DNA from: Planctomycetota bacterium
GTDB lineage: Bacteria > Planctomycetota > Planctomycetia > Planctomycetales > Planctomycetaceae
Assembly (NCBI GenBank): GCA_022600195.1
Contig: JAHZKX010000052.1
Location: 34,814 to 98,813, forward strand
DNA: 64,000 bases
Direction of reading: 5' to 3'
Shown piece by piece: positions 35,436-45,042 of the stretch (position 1 is the stretch's first letter; every line of letters begins with the position of its first letter). Both the position numbers and the translations under genes were made by a program. The notes beneath the pieces were generated by a model. It searched no databases, was not told where the DNA came from, and saw only the letters and a program-made list of their open reading frames with translations.

Positions 35436-37340
35436 TTATTTTTTAACGCGACCGGGACGCAAAGTACCGGCATAGGCTCTAGCCAGTGCGGGCAAGTTTG
35501 ATCCATACACTTTCATCAACGCTGCAGGAGCAGCAGTTCCGTTTTTAAACTCTCTCAACAACAACGCCATCTTGGGCAAACCACCATTATTGATCAGAAA
35601 TTCGACGAGAGTAAATCCAATTGCCGTCGTTTCAGAGGGTGAAAAAGTCCCAGCTGCAAACAACTCTTCCGGCCGAGTCACTTTAGGTGCCGCATCCAAT
35701 GCTTGCTGCCTTAATGATTCAAAATAAACTTGACTGGAAGAACCATTGGCAGCCATCAACATTCCCAAACCACGGGAAACCCACATCGGTACATCCCCTG
35801 CTCCACGTTGAATGGCAGCGTTGGTGAGACCTGCGATCAAATTTGTTTTCAGACCGGGGCTATCAGCCGTCGCTTCATCACCCACATCCTGCAGCACAAG
35901 GTAGGCATCCAGGAAAGTCGGAGTCACCTTGGAGTGCCACGTGGTTGCATCATCAACGCGACGATCTTCAATCGTCTGGTTGAATTCCGAATAACCAAAT
36001 CGATCCTTGATCACATAAACTGCCAGTTTTCCTTTCCAGAGAGGCTTCTGTTTCTGATTGAACGTTTTTCTTAACGCGTCCGCCTGAGGGGCTGACCACT
36101 CGCTAATCTGTTTCAGCCGGTCTGCACTGACATTACCATAGAATATAAAATCATCCGTCTCAAGCATTTCTGCTTTTTCATTATTCAGTGCGCGTTTCCA
36201 AGTCGGTTCGAGACTTTCACGACGCAAATCAGCAAATTTTTCAGGAGACATCTTGGCCAGTTCAGCCATGCGAATTTCGTCTTCTGTCGGCACCATTGAA
36301 CGTAATACACCTTTTGCATTATCGCCATCAAATTTGGCCCCTTCTTCAATCCAGGTTTTCAAAGCTCGTGCATCTTTTCGTTTGATTAATGCCTGTCCTT
36401 GTGGCATTTTGATCGGGTCCTGCAAACCAACCAAATGCCAGAGACGGCTCTCATCGGGTTTACCAGGTATAATCACAGATCCACTTTCACCACCTCGCAG
36501 AATGTCTTCAAATGTCACTATGGAAAACTCACTCGCCGGAGTATTGCCGCTATGACAACGCAAGCAGAAATCGAGCATCCAGGGTGCGACATCTTTCATG
36601 AAGGATACCTTTTCATTGCCCGTCGCTTTGACCACTTTGACGGGAGCCTTCTTTTTCTTGGTAGATGCACCAATCGGGTCGGTCTCTTTTTCACCATCAA
36701 AACGTCCACCCGCTATAATCCACTTGGCAAATAATTCAATTTGAGCGGGCCTCAGGGCGGCTCCCGTGCGCGGCATACGTTGATTACCGGGAGCAAGTAG
36801 CTTATGAAGGATCAAACTGTTATTGGGATTCCCGGGAACCAGCAAAACTCCCGTGCGCCCTCCCTTTTTCATACTGGCGTAAGTATCCAGTCTTAAATTG
36901 GCGCTGGCACGCTGTGCTCCATGACAGTTCACACACCTTTCATTAATAATAGGAGCAATCTGCGTCTCAAAGCTGACACCCTGATTCGATGCCACTTTGT
37001 TAGTGCCCCCTCCACCAACTCCCATCTTCTTTTCCAGAAGTGTGCGCCGCAGAGTAATCAATTTATTTGCACTCACCAGAATCGGATCAGTCTCAGTCAG
37101 CATCGCATCCGCTGCCAGTTGCTGCAGTTTCTTTTCTTCGGCATCTGTCAGCGTTTTGGCTTCTTCATATTGTTTCTTCCGGATCAAAGTGGAAACTTTT
37201 CCGAGATTCTTTTTGATCGAAGCCAGTTCTTTTCTCTGGGCAGAAGTGAGCTTGGCAGCTTCTGCTGTCAGCACCAATGCACCAAAACAGAATACGAGAG
37301 CAAAGAGGATGCTCGTTACATTAACAGACCGATATGACAT
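35436..37340 (-). CDS. Secreted planctomycete protein with two cytochrome-c-like motifs
   Basis: 634 residues from the ATG at 37340, chosen for the GAGGAAAG site upstream and a clean signal peptide (to TAEAA). Two PSCyt1-like modules carry CVNCHG (about residue 133) and CLRCHSG (about 262), each CxxCH with a distal Met-containing loop (QRMPR, IKMPQG). They would bind two c-type hemes. The remaining ~270 residues resemble a gluzincin-like or other planctomycete domain but show no HExxH motif I can find. It may be an electron-transfer or redox protein of the cell surface. Confidence 0.82.
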   Translation of the reverse strand: MSYRSVNVTSILFALVFCFGALVLTAEAAKLTSAQRKELASIKKNLGKVSTLIRKKQYEEAKTLTDAEEKKLQQLAADAMLTETDPILVSANKLITLRRTLLEKKMGVGGGGTNKVASNQGVSFETQIAPIINERCVNCHGAQRASANLRLDTYASMKKGGRTGVLLVPGNPNNSLILHKLLAPGNQRMPRTGAALRPAQIELFAKWIIAGGRFDGEKETDPIGASTKKKKAPVKVVKATGNEKVSFMKDVAPWMLDFCLRCHSGNTPASEFSIVTFEDILRGGESGSVIIPGKPDESRLWHLVGLQDPIKMPQGQALIKRKDARALKTWIEEGAKFDGDNAKGVLRSMVPTEDEIRMAELAKMSPEKFADLRRESLEPTWKRALNNEKAEMLETDDFIFYGNVSADRLKQISEWSAPQADALRKTFNQKQKPLWKGKLAVYVIKDRFGYSEFNQTIEDRRVDDATTWHSKVTPTFLDAYLVLQDVGDEATADSPGLKTNLIAGLTNAAIQRGAGDVPMWVSRGLGMLMAANGSSSQVYFESLRQQALDAAPKVTRPEELFAAGTFSPSETTAIGFTLVEFLINNGGLPKMALLLREFKNGTAAPAALMKVYGSNLPALARAYAGTLRPGRVKK

Positions 37341-37691
37341 GACTTTCCTCATTGTTCTGATTTCGATTAATAGCTGCACAAAAACAGCCCCCCTGCCCTG
37401 CTTAATTCAACAGTTACATAAGAGGCATTCTGTCAGTGGTCCAGTATAATAGGCTGGGCCGCGAGAAAAAAGATCTGAATCTCACGAAACACAGATCTGA
37501 TAAGAGTGTACAATCCCCTCTGATAACTAAACCTCCCTCATTCTGATCTGATTCGCCACTTTTTCATAGCCAGCAGCCAGAATCCAAAGATTTTTCACAT
37601 GATGTTCCGTTACAAGCCTGTCTCAGTCTGTCTATAATAGATCCAAATAGCGATATTTCTCAATAACCTCTTACAGAACCCTACTTTGAAG
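37341..37691 (+). other. 351-bp divergent intergenic region
   Basis: Between the cytochrome-like gene and larE. AGATCTG (37471-37477) recurs inverted as CAGATCT (37492-37498) with a 14-bp loop, an operator- or hairpin-like structure. No ORF is supported. Confidence 0.35.
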
Positions 37692-38555
37692 ATGTCTCTG
37701 ACAGCAGAATTAACACAGAAATCTGAAGACCTCCAGCATATTCTGGCGGACATGGGTCGCGTTATTGTCGCGTTTTCGGCAGGTGTCGACAGCACAGTGG
37801 TAGCGCAGGCAGCAGTTCTGGCCTGTGGTGATCATGCGCTGGCGGTCACCGCTCAGAGTCCCAGTCTGGCGACAGGCGAAAAAGAAGAAGCCATTCAACT
37901 CGCCTCAATAATCGGCATCGAACACCGTTTGATCTCGACTGAGGAATTTTCGACAGACGCATATCGAGCCAATGCCCCTGACCGATGCTTTTTCTGCAAA
38001 ACAGAACTCTATCAGTTGATCAGTCATTCCATAGCCAGCGAGGAATGGAGCTCTGCCACACTTGTCAACGGTGCGAATCTCGACGATCGGGGAGATCACA
38101 GGCCAGGCATGCAGGCTGCTACCGACTTTCACGTTCGCAGCCCGCTGATCGAAGCCGGTATTACAAAAGCAGATGTCAGAAACCTGGCCCGACACTGGGA
38201 TCTACCCATCTGGAACAAACCCGCACACCCCTGCCTTTCGAGTCGCATCGCATACGGCGTGGAAGTGACAGAAGAACGTGTTCAACGAATTGACCAGGGC
38301 GAACAGTTTCTACGTCAGCAGTTTCAAATTGAGGAATTGCGCGTCCGTCTGGAAACAAATGAACTGGCCCGCATTGAAGTCCCCCTTACTCAAATACAAA
38401 AACTGACCTCACCAACGGCCCTCGAACAGATTACACAAAAATTTCTACAACTCGGCTTTCTAAATGTGACTCTTGACTTGCAGGGATTTCGTTCAGGCAG
38501 CATGAACCAATTCCTTTCATTAGACGATCTACAGATAGCCAGCCAAAATAATTGA
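37692..38555 (+). CDS. larE: LarE-like ATP-dependent sulfur transferase
   Basis: 287 residues. A PP-loop ATP pyrophosphatase motif (VAFSAGVDST; the family usually has SGGVDS), then CFFCKTELY with a CxxC, and NGANLDDRGDHRPGMQA, match the LarE family. LarE sacrifices its own Cys sulfur to build the nickel-pincer nucleotide of lactate racemase. Neither larB, larC nor larA is visible here, so a different sulfur acceptor is possible. The first start in frame is a TTG at 37686; the ATG six bases later is preferred. Threonine aldolase follows 87 bp downstream on the same strand. Confidence 0.85.
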   Translation: MSLTAELTQKSEDLQHILADMGRVIVAFSAGVDSTVVAQAAVLACGDHALAVTAQSPSLATGEKEEAIQLASIIGIEHRLISTEEFSTDAYRANAPDRCFFCKTELYQLISHSIASEEWSSATLVNGANLDDRGDHRPGMQAATDFHVRSPLIEAGITKADVRNLARHWDLPIWNKPAHPCLSSRIAYGVEVTEERVQRIDQGEQFLRQQFQIEELRVRLETNELARIEVPLTQIQKLTSPTALEQITQKFLQLGFLNVTLDLQGFRSGSMNQFLSLDDLQIASQNN

Positions 38556-38642
38556 GTTGTGGAACGAATTGCCTCCGGACCAACCACCTGACATAATAAG
38601 TCAATCAAAAATTCAAACATAACGAAACAAAGGAAACTCGCA

Positions 38643-39740
38643 GTGGATCCGCATAGCCCGTCTTACATCGATCTTCGTAGTGATACGAAAACCAAACCAA
38701 CACCCGAAATGCTGCAGGCAATGATGACTGCTGAACTGGGTGATGACATGAATGGCGAAGACCCCACTGTGAATCGTCTCGAAGAACTCATCTGTGAAAT
38801 GCTGGACAAGGAAGCCGCCGTCTTTGCCTGTTCGGGCACGCAATCCAATCAAATGGGACTTCGCTCTCATTGTCTGCCAGGAGATGAATTGCTGATTCAT
38901 GAACTGGGACATATTGCCATGTTCGAAGGAGGCGCACCCGCAATTTTGAGCGGCGTCAGTTGTCGCACACTCACCGGCGATAAAGGCATGTTGACCCTGG
39001 ACACGCTTAGAGGAAAAATCCGCTCGAATGACCAGCATTTGAGTCAGACTCGTTTGCTGTGTGTCGAAAACACCACGAATGCGGGCGGAGGCCACTACTA
39101 CCCTCTCAATCAACTCACTCAAATTTGTGACTGGGCACATGAAAATGGTTTGAAAACACACATGGATGGCGCCCGTGTATTTAATGCAACTGTCGCTGCC
39201 GGGTATTCAATTAAAGAAATCTGTGCCCCCATCGATACGATCTCTATCTGCTTTTCCAAAGGGCTCGGCTGTCCTATGGGCTCGGTTCTGGTAGGCTCAA
39301 AAGAAGAAATCACAAAAGCCCGTCGCTCACGTAAAGTTTTTGGAGGCGCACTCAGACAGGCGGGCATTGTTGCGGCCGCATGTGTGTATGCACTGGAAAA
39401 TAATATTGAACGCCTGCAGGAGGATCACGATAACGCCCGGCTCCTAGCCGAACAACTCGCATCCGTCGAAGGCCTTTCGATCAACCCCTCGGATACAGAA
39501 ACCAATCTGGTCTTTTTCGATGTTGATCCCGAAATTGGCAACGCCATGCAACTTTCCAAAGCACTACACGACAAGGGGGTCGGCATCGGTGCGATGGGAC
39601 AGACCCGACTCAGAGCCTGCACTCATTTGGATATCAACAGAGAGCAGATCGAACAGGTACCTGCTCTGATTAAAGATGTTCTGAATACAGGAATCAAAAA
39701 CTATCAAGGTCTGGAAACAGGACCCTATGCACGTGGTTAA
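38643..39740 (+). CDS. ltaE: Low-specificity threonine aldolase
   Basis: 365 residues, PLP-dependent aspartate-aminotransferase fold. Blocks include [12 protein letters not shown] at the N-terminus, [20 protein letters not shown], and the PLP Lys in [12 protein letters not shown]. The enzyme splits L-(allo-)threonine to glycine and acetaldehyde. The start is GTG, with an AAAGGA site about 8 nt upstream. It lies after larE on the same strand. Confidence 0.92.
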   Translation: MDPHSPSYIDLRSDTKTKPTPEMLQAMMTAELGDDMNGEDPTVNRLEELICEMLDKEAAVFACSGTQSNQMGLRSHCLPGDELLIHELGHIAMFEGGAPAILSGVSCRTLTGDKGMLTLDTLRGKIRSNDQHLSQTRLLCVENTTNAGGGHYYPLNQLTQICDWAHENGLKTHMDGARVFNATVAAGYSIKEICAPIDTISICFSKGLGCPMGSVLVGSKEEITKARRSRKVFGGALRQAGIVAAACVYALENNIERLQEDHDNARLLAEQLASVEGLSINPSDTETNLVFFDVDPEIGNAMQLSKALHDKGVGIGAMGQTRLRACTHLDINREQIEQVPALIKDVLNTGIKNYQGLETGPYARG

Positions 39741-40260
39741 TCTCGTCCGGGCAACCCATAACTGAAAAATCACTTCAATCAAAATGTATTTGAGCGTTTA
39801 CGTTCAGTGCTTCCCCCCTCTGTAGAATCCGCATAACCGTTACCAGCTACCAGGTCCTGAGTCGATCAGGCGATTTCTTGTTCTGATATTAAACTTTTTA
39901 CAATCCGTGCGTCGATGGAATAAAAGTTCAGACTCCCCTCAACGATTGAGGTTCTAAAGACATAGGAACTTGTCTTACATTTAAATCTCAACTCGTTTTG
40001 AATCCATTGAGCTGGAGGATGTGCAGGAAGCCATTCGACATCCCATATTGATGACACACTGAAAACAGGTGTTCTTTTGCTCCATAACGGGGCAAAATCA
40101 CTCGAATTCAGTGAATTCAATGAAAGAATTGGCCATGACTGCAGACTACCAGTTGAATCGATCCCCCCATTTACGATATCATGACCCCCATACAGTAAAT
40201 AATGGTCAGGAGGATTCTCCTCCGGCTGATTCAGGATCACGTGACAGGGGGAATGCCGCC
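39741..40260 (+). other. 520-bp intergenic region upstream of flgM
   Basis: The only long frames here are a minus-strand GTG-started ORF without ribosome-binding site and the open frame running into flgM from upstream. Neither has family features. No repeat or RNA structure stood out. It probably carries the flgM promoter. Confidence 0.3.
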
Positions 40261-40557
40261 ATGGATGTTAACGGCACCAGTTCAATTTCCGGATCACTGC
40301 CCATCAATAAGCAGATGAATCCAATTCACACCAACAACAAAGAGGCGCCTACCTCGAAACCGATTTCTTCACCACAGGATGAATTGGAGATTTCTTCAGC
40401 CGGGCGTATGCTGGATGAAATGACAAACAACCCTGAAATGCGTGCAGAACGGTTAGCTCAAATCAAGGCAGCTATTGACGATGGAACTTATGAGACTGAT
40501 GAAAAGTTGAATGCAGCTTTAAATCGTCTTCTGAATCAGATCGACGATTCTGAATAA
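40261..40557 (+). CDS. flgM: FlgM-like anti-sigma-28 factor
   Basis: 98 residues from the ATG at 40261, which has a strong AGGGGGAA ribosome-binding site 9-10 nt upstream. The frame is open further upstream (to 40069) but that part is not family-like. The disordered N-terminal half and the helical C-terminus (DELEISSAGRML, then RAERLAQIKAAIDDGTYETD) match the FlgM family, which holds the flagellar sigma factor inactive until export. No other flagellar gene is in the window. A Fur-family gene follows after 48 bp. Confidence 0.75.
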   Translation: MDVNGTSSISGSLPINKQMNPIHTNNKEAPTSKPISSPQDELEISSAGRMLDEMTNNPEMRAERLAQIKAAIDDGTYETDEKLNAALNRLLNQIDDSE

Positions 40558-40605
40558 ACATCGCCGTGGCGATCCTAAAGAAATTTAAAGAGGAAACGCG
40601 AAACA

Positions 40606-41103
40606 GTGCTCAATTTTGAAAGCTTGGAGATCTCAGTTTCTCCTACAGAGAAATTTAAAGAGTATCTGGCCACAAAGGGGAAGAGACTGACACAGGAACG
40701 AGAATTTATCGTAACCGAAGTCTTCTCAAACCATGAACACTTTGATGCAGATCAATTGGTTTTCCGTATGGCTCAACAGAAAACCGGGCGGAAAGTCAGC
40801 CGTTCAACCGTCTATCGTACTTTAACCCAGCTGGAAGAAGCTGGCTTGTTACGAAAAGTCGCGCGCACAAACGACAAGGATGTCTACGAGCACGATTACG
40901 GCTATCCACAACATGATCATTTTATCTGCAAAAGCTGCAGCGAACTATTCGAATTTCAGAATGACGACATTGCTGAAATTCTGGAACGACTAGCAGAAAA
41001 AATCAATTTCCGCATGAACGAACATCGGCTTGAAGTTTATGGCGTCTGTGAAGATTGCTCGCGTCCCACACAACGCCGCCACAAAAAGCTGGACCTGATT
41101 TAG
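40606..41103 (+). CDS. Fur-family metalloregulator
   Basis: 165 residues. A winged-helix domain (KRLTQEREFIVTEVF, then SRSTVYRTLTQLEEAGLLRKV) is followed by the dimer/metal domain with HDHFICKSCSELFEF and the second Cys pair in YGVCEDCSRP. The conserved His/Asp/Cys ligands suggest Fe(II), Zn(II) or peroxide sensing; the exact type (Fur, Zur, PerR) cannot be told by sequence alone. The start is GTG with GAGGAA about 13 nt upstream. A flgM-like gene lies just upstream, and it converges with the prepilin peptidase gene. Confidence 0.9.
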   Translation: MLNFESLEISVSPTEKFKEYLATKGKRLTQEREFIVTEVFSNHEHFDADQLVFRMAQQKTGRKVSRSTVYRTLTQLEEAGLLRKVARTNDKDVYEHDYGYPQHDHFICKSCSELFEFQNDDIAEILERLAEKINFRMNEHRLEVYGVCEDCSRPTQRRHKKLDLI

Positions 41104-41137
41104 ACTTCAAACTGTCGTCTCTTTTTTCTCTCCAACT

Positions 41138-42235
41138 TCAATGACGTTTCACCGGGATCGCCCGGTAGATTCGCAGCAGAAGCAGCATCAATATCAATGC
41201 TCCCAGAGCGATTCCGCCTATCAACGCCAACCCCATGAAATCACCAAATAACTTGCGGATGGAAAATTCGGGAGGGGCGCCGGGAACTGTCGCCGGCCAT
41301 TCGGCCAGCCAGATCCACTTCCAGCACATCAATACAATCAGCGTGGCGGCACACAAATAGGGGCCATAAGGCAAATACGTTTTACCTGTCACAGCGCGAC
41401 TGAGAAAACCAATCAGTAATCCACACAAAGGAGCCAATGGCAGAATCAGCAGAACGGGTTGCCACCCGACAAAACTGCCAATCATCGCCATCAGGGTCAC
41501 ATCGCCAAAACCCAACGCTTCCTGACCGAGTAATACAGAAGAAACCACTCTCAAAATCCAGGTCAGCCCGCCACCCACAATCAACCCTGTCAAACTCCAG
41601 GTCAGTCCATGCCAGTGCGAGTGAACCTTGATCCAATCCGGAATATAAGGACCTGACAAACCGGGGATCGCCTGATTCCAGTCAACCCACACATGCATGA
41701 CCTGCAGTTGACCGGCGACGGTAGCGCCCAGAATTCCAACAATCATTCCTGTGAACGTGATCTGGTCTGGAATTAAATACTCCCGAAAGTCAATACTGGT
41801 CGCAGCTATCAGCAAAATCAACAATAGATAATGAGAGAGCAAACGCCACTCAAACATACCTGCGGGAGGGACAACTGAAGGAACTTCCAGACAACGGAGA
41901 TTCACTGTCAGATAATAGAATAAAGCAAATAACCCACCTGTCGCCAGTTCCAAAAATTTTTCGGAACGAGGCATCAGGGTCCCGCAGTCACCACAACGGT
42001 TCTGAAAGGGAATCCAGCGTATCAGGGGAATCAGTTTCCACAGCGGAACCCGCGATCCACATCCCAGACATCGGGAAAGTGGTTGGATGCTTGATTGGAG
42101 AGACATCCGACGAACCCAGGCATTCACACCCTGCCCGATCAGGACGCCCACGAGAAACAACACCCCCATCGGGATCACCGGAGAGACATCCCATGACAAC
42201 AAACTAATCATATGTTCCGGCACAACTTGAACCAT
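41138..42235 (-). CDS. Prepilin peptidase (type IV leader peptidase, A24)
   Basis: 365 residues, polytopic. The cytoplasmic zinc-binding region has two CxxC pairs (CLGCG and CGDCG, about residues 56 and 81). The two catalytic Asp motifs are IDFREYLIPD and GFGDV. It cleaves type IV pilin-like signal sequences and methylates the new N-terminus. In this window it could process the missing N-terminal part of DUF1559 proteins, which carry such a leader, and prepilins of the Tad block at 54-58 kb. It is isolated on its strand. Confidence 0.9.
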   Translation of the reverse strand: MVQVVPEHMISLLSWDVSPVIPMGVLFLVGVLIGQGVNAWVRRMSLQSSIQPLSRCLGCGSRVPLWKLIPLIRWIPFQNRCGDCGTLMPRSEKFLELATGGLFALFYYLTVNLRCLEVPSVVPPAGMFEWRLLSHYLLLILLIAATSIDFREYLIPDQITFTGMIVGILGATVAGQLQVMHVWVDWNQAIPGLSGPYIPDWIKVHSHWHGLTWSLTGLIVGGGLTWILRVVSSVLLGQEALGFGDVTLMAMIGSFVGWQPVLLILPLAPLCGLLIGFLSRAVTGKTYLPYGPYLCAATLIVLMCWKWIWLAEWPATVPGAPPEFSIRKLFGDFMGLALIGGIALGALILMLLLLRIYRAIPVKRH

Positions 42236-42529
42236 ATCTTATAGAAACCTGAACAAAACGGATCGTGCCTCGGGTGATTTTATCAACAGGCTTTGCTAGA
42301 CTGATCCCTAACTGATTTGATCGTAAGATTATGTTAGACGTGGATATGGTGAAGTCTGCAACGTCGAATCGCAATTGTGGTTGGATGAAAAAATCAAATT
42401 AGATGAAACTGCTTCGAAATAGTCTCATCTAAAATGATGATGTCACAAACTGATTATCCGATCAATTCAGAGAACCAAAGCGCTCGCTCACTGCTTTGAA
42501 CATTTTTTGCGTTCGGAAAGGCCCCTGTA

Positions 42530-43963
42530 ATGAGGAGAGTCTATAATCGCTTTGCGTATCTGTCATTGTTGATTTGTTGTTTGAGTTTGATGGGACAGGG
42601 GAAGGTTTTCGCAGACGAAGCACCTGCTTCCCATCCATTGGGATCGGGTGCAGAAGCACCAGCACAGGAGACAGCAGCGACCGAATTCGAGGGCGCTGAT
42701 ATGGCCTGGATGATGATTTCATCCGCTTTAGTGCTCCTGATGACGGCACCGGGCCTGGCCCTGTTTTATGGTGGCCTGGTTCGTAAAAAGAATATCCTGG
42801 GAGTCATGATGCAATGTGTGTTCCTGATGGGACTCATGTCTGTCATCTGGGCTCTCTGGGGTTACAGCTTTGCCTTTGGGTCAGATATCCTGGGAGGCTT
42901 CATGGGAGGCTTCGATCATATTTTACTCAAAGGGGTCATACCGTCCTGGGAGAACGGCGCTGTCGTAATTCCGGCTAATGGAACAATTCCCAAATCGCTC
43001 TTTATGGTATTTCAAATGATGTTTTTCATCATTACCCCTGCCCTGATTTGTGGAGCCTTTGCCGAACGGATGAAATTCAGCTCGATGGTGGTCTTCTCTG
43101 TTCTCTGGGGTACTTTCGTGTATTGCCCCATCGCTCATTGGGTCTGGTCTGATACCGGCTGGTTGTGTGAATGGAATGAGAGTGCTCTTTATCCCGCCTA
43201 TGATTTTGCAGGTGGAACAGTAGTGCATATCAGCTCCGGATTCTCGGCATTGGTTTGCGCAATTCTGCTCGGAAAACGACTGGGATACGGACAGGAACCA
43301 ATGCCGCCCCATAACTTAACTTATACTTTTATCGGTGCCACATTGCTCTGGGTGGGCTGGTTTGGTTTCAATGCGGGCAGTGCAGGAAGTGCAAGCCCTG
43401 GTGCAGTGAATGCCTTTGTCGCCACACATTTGGCGGCGGCGGCAGGAGTTCTGGCCTGGGCCGCTGCAGAATGGGTTAAAAATGGGAAACCCAGTATTCT
43501 GGGTGCCTGCTCGGGCGCTGTGGCAGGTCTCGTTTGTATCACGCCCGCTTGTGGAACCGTCACTCCTATCTCTGCAATCATTCTCGGGCTGGCAGCCGGC
43601 TTCGCCTGTTACCTGGCCTGTACCACTCTGAAAGGGAAGTTCAAATACGATGATTCGCTGGATGCCTTTGGAGTACACGGCATTGGTGGAACAGTCGGCG
43701 CCATTCTGACAGGTGTCTTTGCCACGCGCGCTATCACGGGAACTGATACAAATGGTGTGGGTTCCGGTTTACTCGAAGGGAATACACAGCAGTTTATCAA
43801 TCAGTTAGTGAGTGTCGGTGCCGCCATTGTTATTTCGGTGATCGGAACCATTATCATTCTGAAGCTGATTGATATGACAATGGGTCTTCGAGTCAGTAAA
43901 GAGGGAGAAATTCGGGGTCTTGACCTCAGTGAACATGGTGAAGAAGGATACATCTTCCTCTAA
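42530..43963 (+). CDS. amt: Ammonium transporter
   Basis: 477 residues. A signal peptide (to KVFAD) and a short periplasmic segment precede the eleven-helix Amt core. It has MAWMMISSALVLLM, GLALFYGGLVRKKN, FVYCPIAHWVWS, and FDFAGGTVVHISSG-type and DAFGVHGIGGT motifs holding the pore His pair. It mediates ammonium uptake. GGAAAGG sits about 10 nt upstream of the ATG. It is followed by a strong terminator and then two PII genes, the usual Amt-PII regulatory partnership. Confidence 0.95.
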   Translation: MRRVYNRFAYLSLLICCLSLMGQGKVFADEAPASHPLGSGAEAPAQETAATEFEGADMAWMMISSALVLLMTAPGLALFYGGLVRKKNILGVMMQCVFLMGLMSVIWALWGYSFAFGSDILGGFMGGFDHILLKGVIPSWENGAVVIPANGTIPKSLFMVFQMMFFIITPALICGAFAERMKFSSMVVFSVLWGTFVYCPIAHWVWSDTGWLCEWNESALYPAYDFAGGTVVHISSGFSALVCAILLGKRLGYGQEPMPPHNLTYTFIGATLLWVGWFGFNAGSAGSASPGAVNAFVATHLAAAAGVLAWAAAEWVKNGKPSILGACSGAVAGLVCITPACGTVTPISAIILGLAAGFACYLACTTLKGKFKYDDSLDAFGVHGIGGTVGAILTGVFATRAITGTDTNGVGSGLLEGNTQQFINQLVSVGAAIVISVIGTIIILKLIDMTMGLRVSKEGEIRGLDLSEHGEEGYIFL

Positions 43964-43976
43964 GATTATGAAATTT

Positions 43977-44006
43977 GAGAGCCAGCATCGAGCTGGCTCT
44001 CTTTTT
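43977..44006 (+). terminator. Rho-independent terminator of amt
   Basis: A perfect 10-bp stem (GAGAGCCAGC / GCTGGCTCTC) with a 5-nt loop and a run of five T, 13 bp after the amt stop codon. It separates amt from the PII genes. Confidence 0.95.
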
Positions 44007-44164
44007 CATCCTCAGGAAAGTGAATTCAAATGGCCTGACAGGCCAATAGTTTTTTTGTTTTGAGGGGGAAATCAATTAGTGGTATCGAGATTTCCCTGCA
44101 AATTCGATATAATAATATTATGTAGTTATCGCTTGGGTTTCCGAAAGCGCTGGACGAAAACTAA

Positions 44165-44527
<363 letters not shown>

Positions 44528-44536
44528 TTAATAGAT

Positions 44537-44577
44537 TGTAAAGCGAGGGGCATTCCTGCTGTCCCTTTTGCTTTACA
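44537..44577 (+). terminator. Hairpin between the two PII genes
   Basis: TGTAAAGC (44537-44544) pairs with GCTTTACA (44570-44577); inside, GGGG and CCC can extend the stem. There is no T run after it, so it is more likely an RNA-processing, stabilising or attenuation structure than a full terminator. Confidence 0.55.
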
Positions 44578-44618
44578 GCACTTCAAACATGATTCAAATT
44601 ACGGTTTTTCGAAAGTAG

Positions 44619-44963
<345 letters not shown>

Positions 44964-45042
44964 TTCTATGATCGCTTCCCTCTAAGGTTTGCTGTCATAA
45001 TCCCGGGCAACTATCTTTTCTTTTTGTTACAGCCTGGTACTC

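Noticed and set aside
39866..40240. A 124-codon minus-strand ORF upstream of flgM
   Set aside because: GTG start without ribosome-binding site, no recognisable motif or leader, and it overlaps the likely flgM promoter region.
40069..40260. N-terminal extension of the FlgM-like ORF
   Set aside because: The extension is low-complexity and not family-like; a strong ribosome-binding site marks the ATG at 40261.
44060..44110. A sigma-54-type promoter upstream of the first PII gene
   Set aside because: GG and GC elements are present but 15 bp apart instead of the required 10, so it does not fit the consensus.
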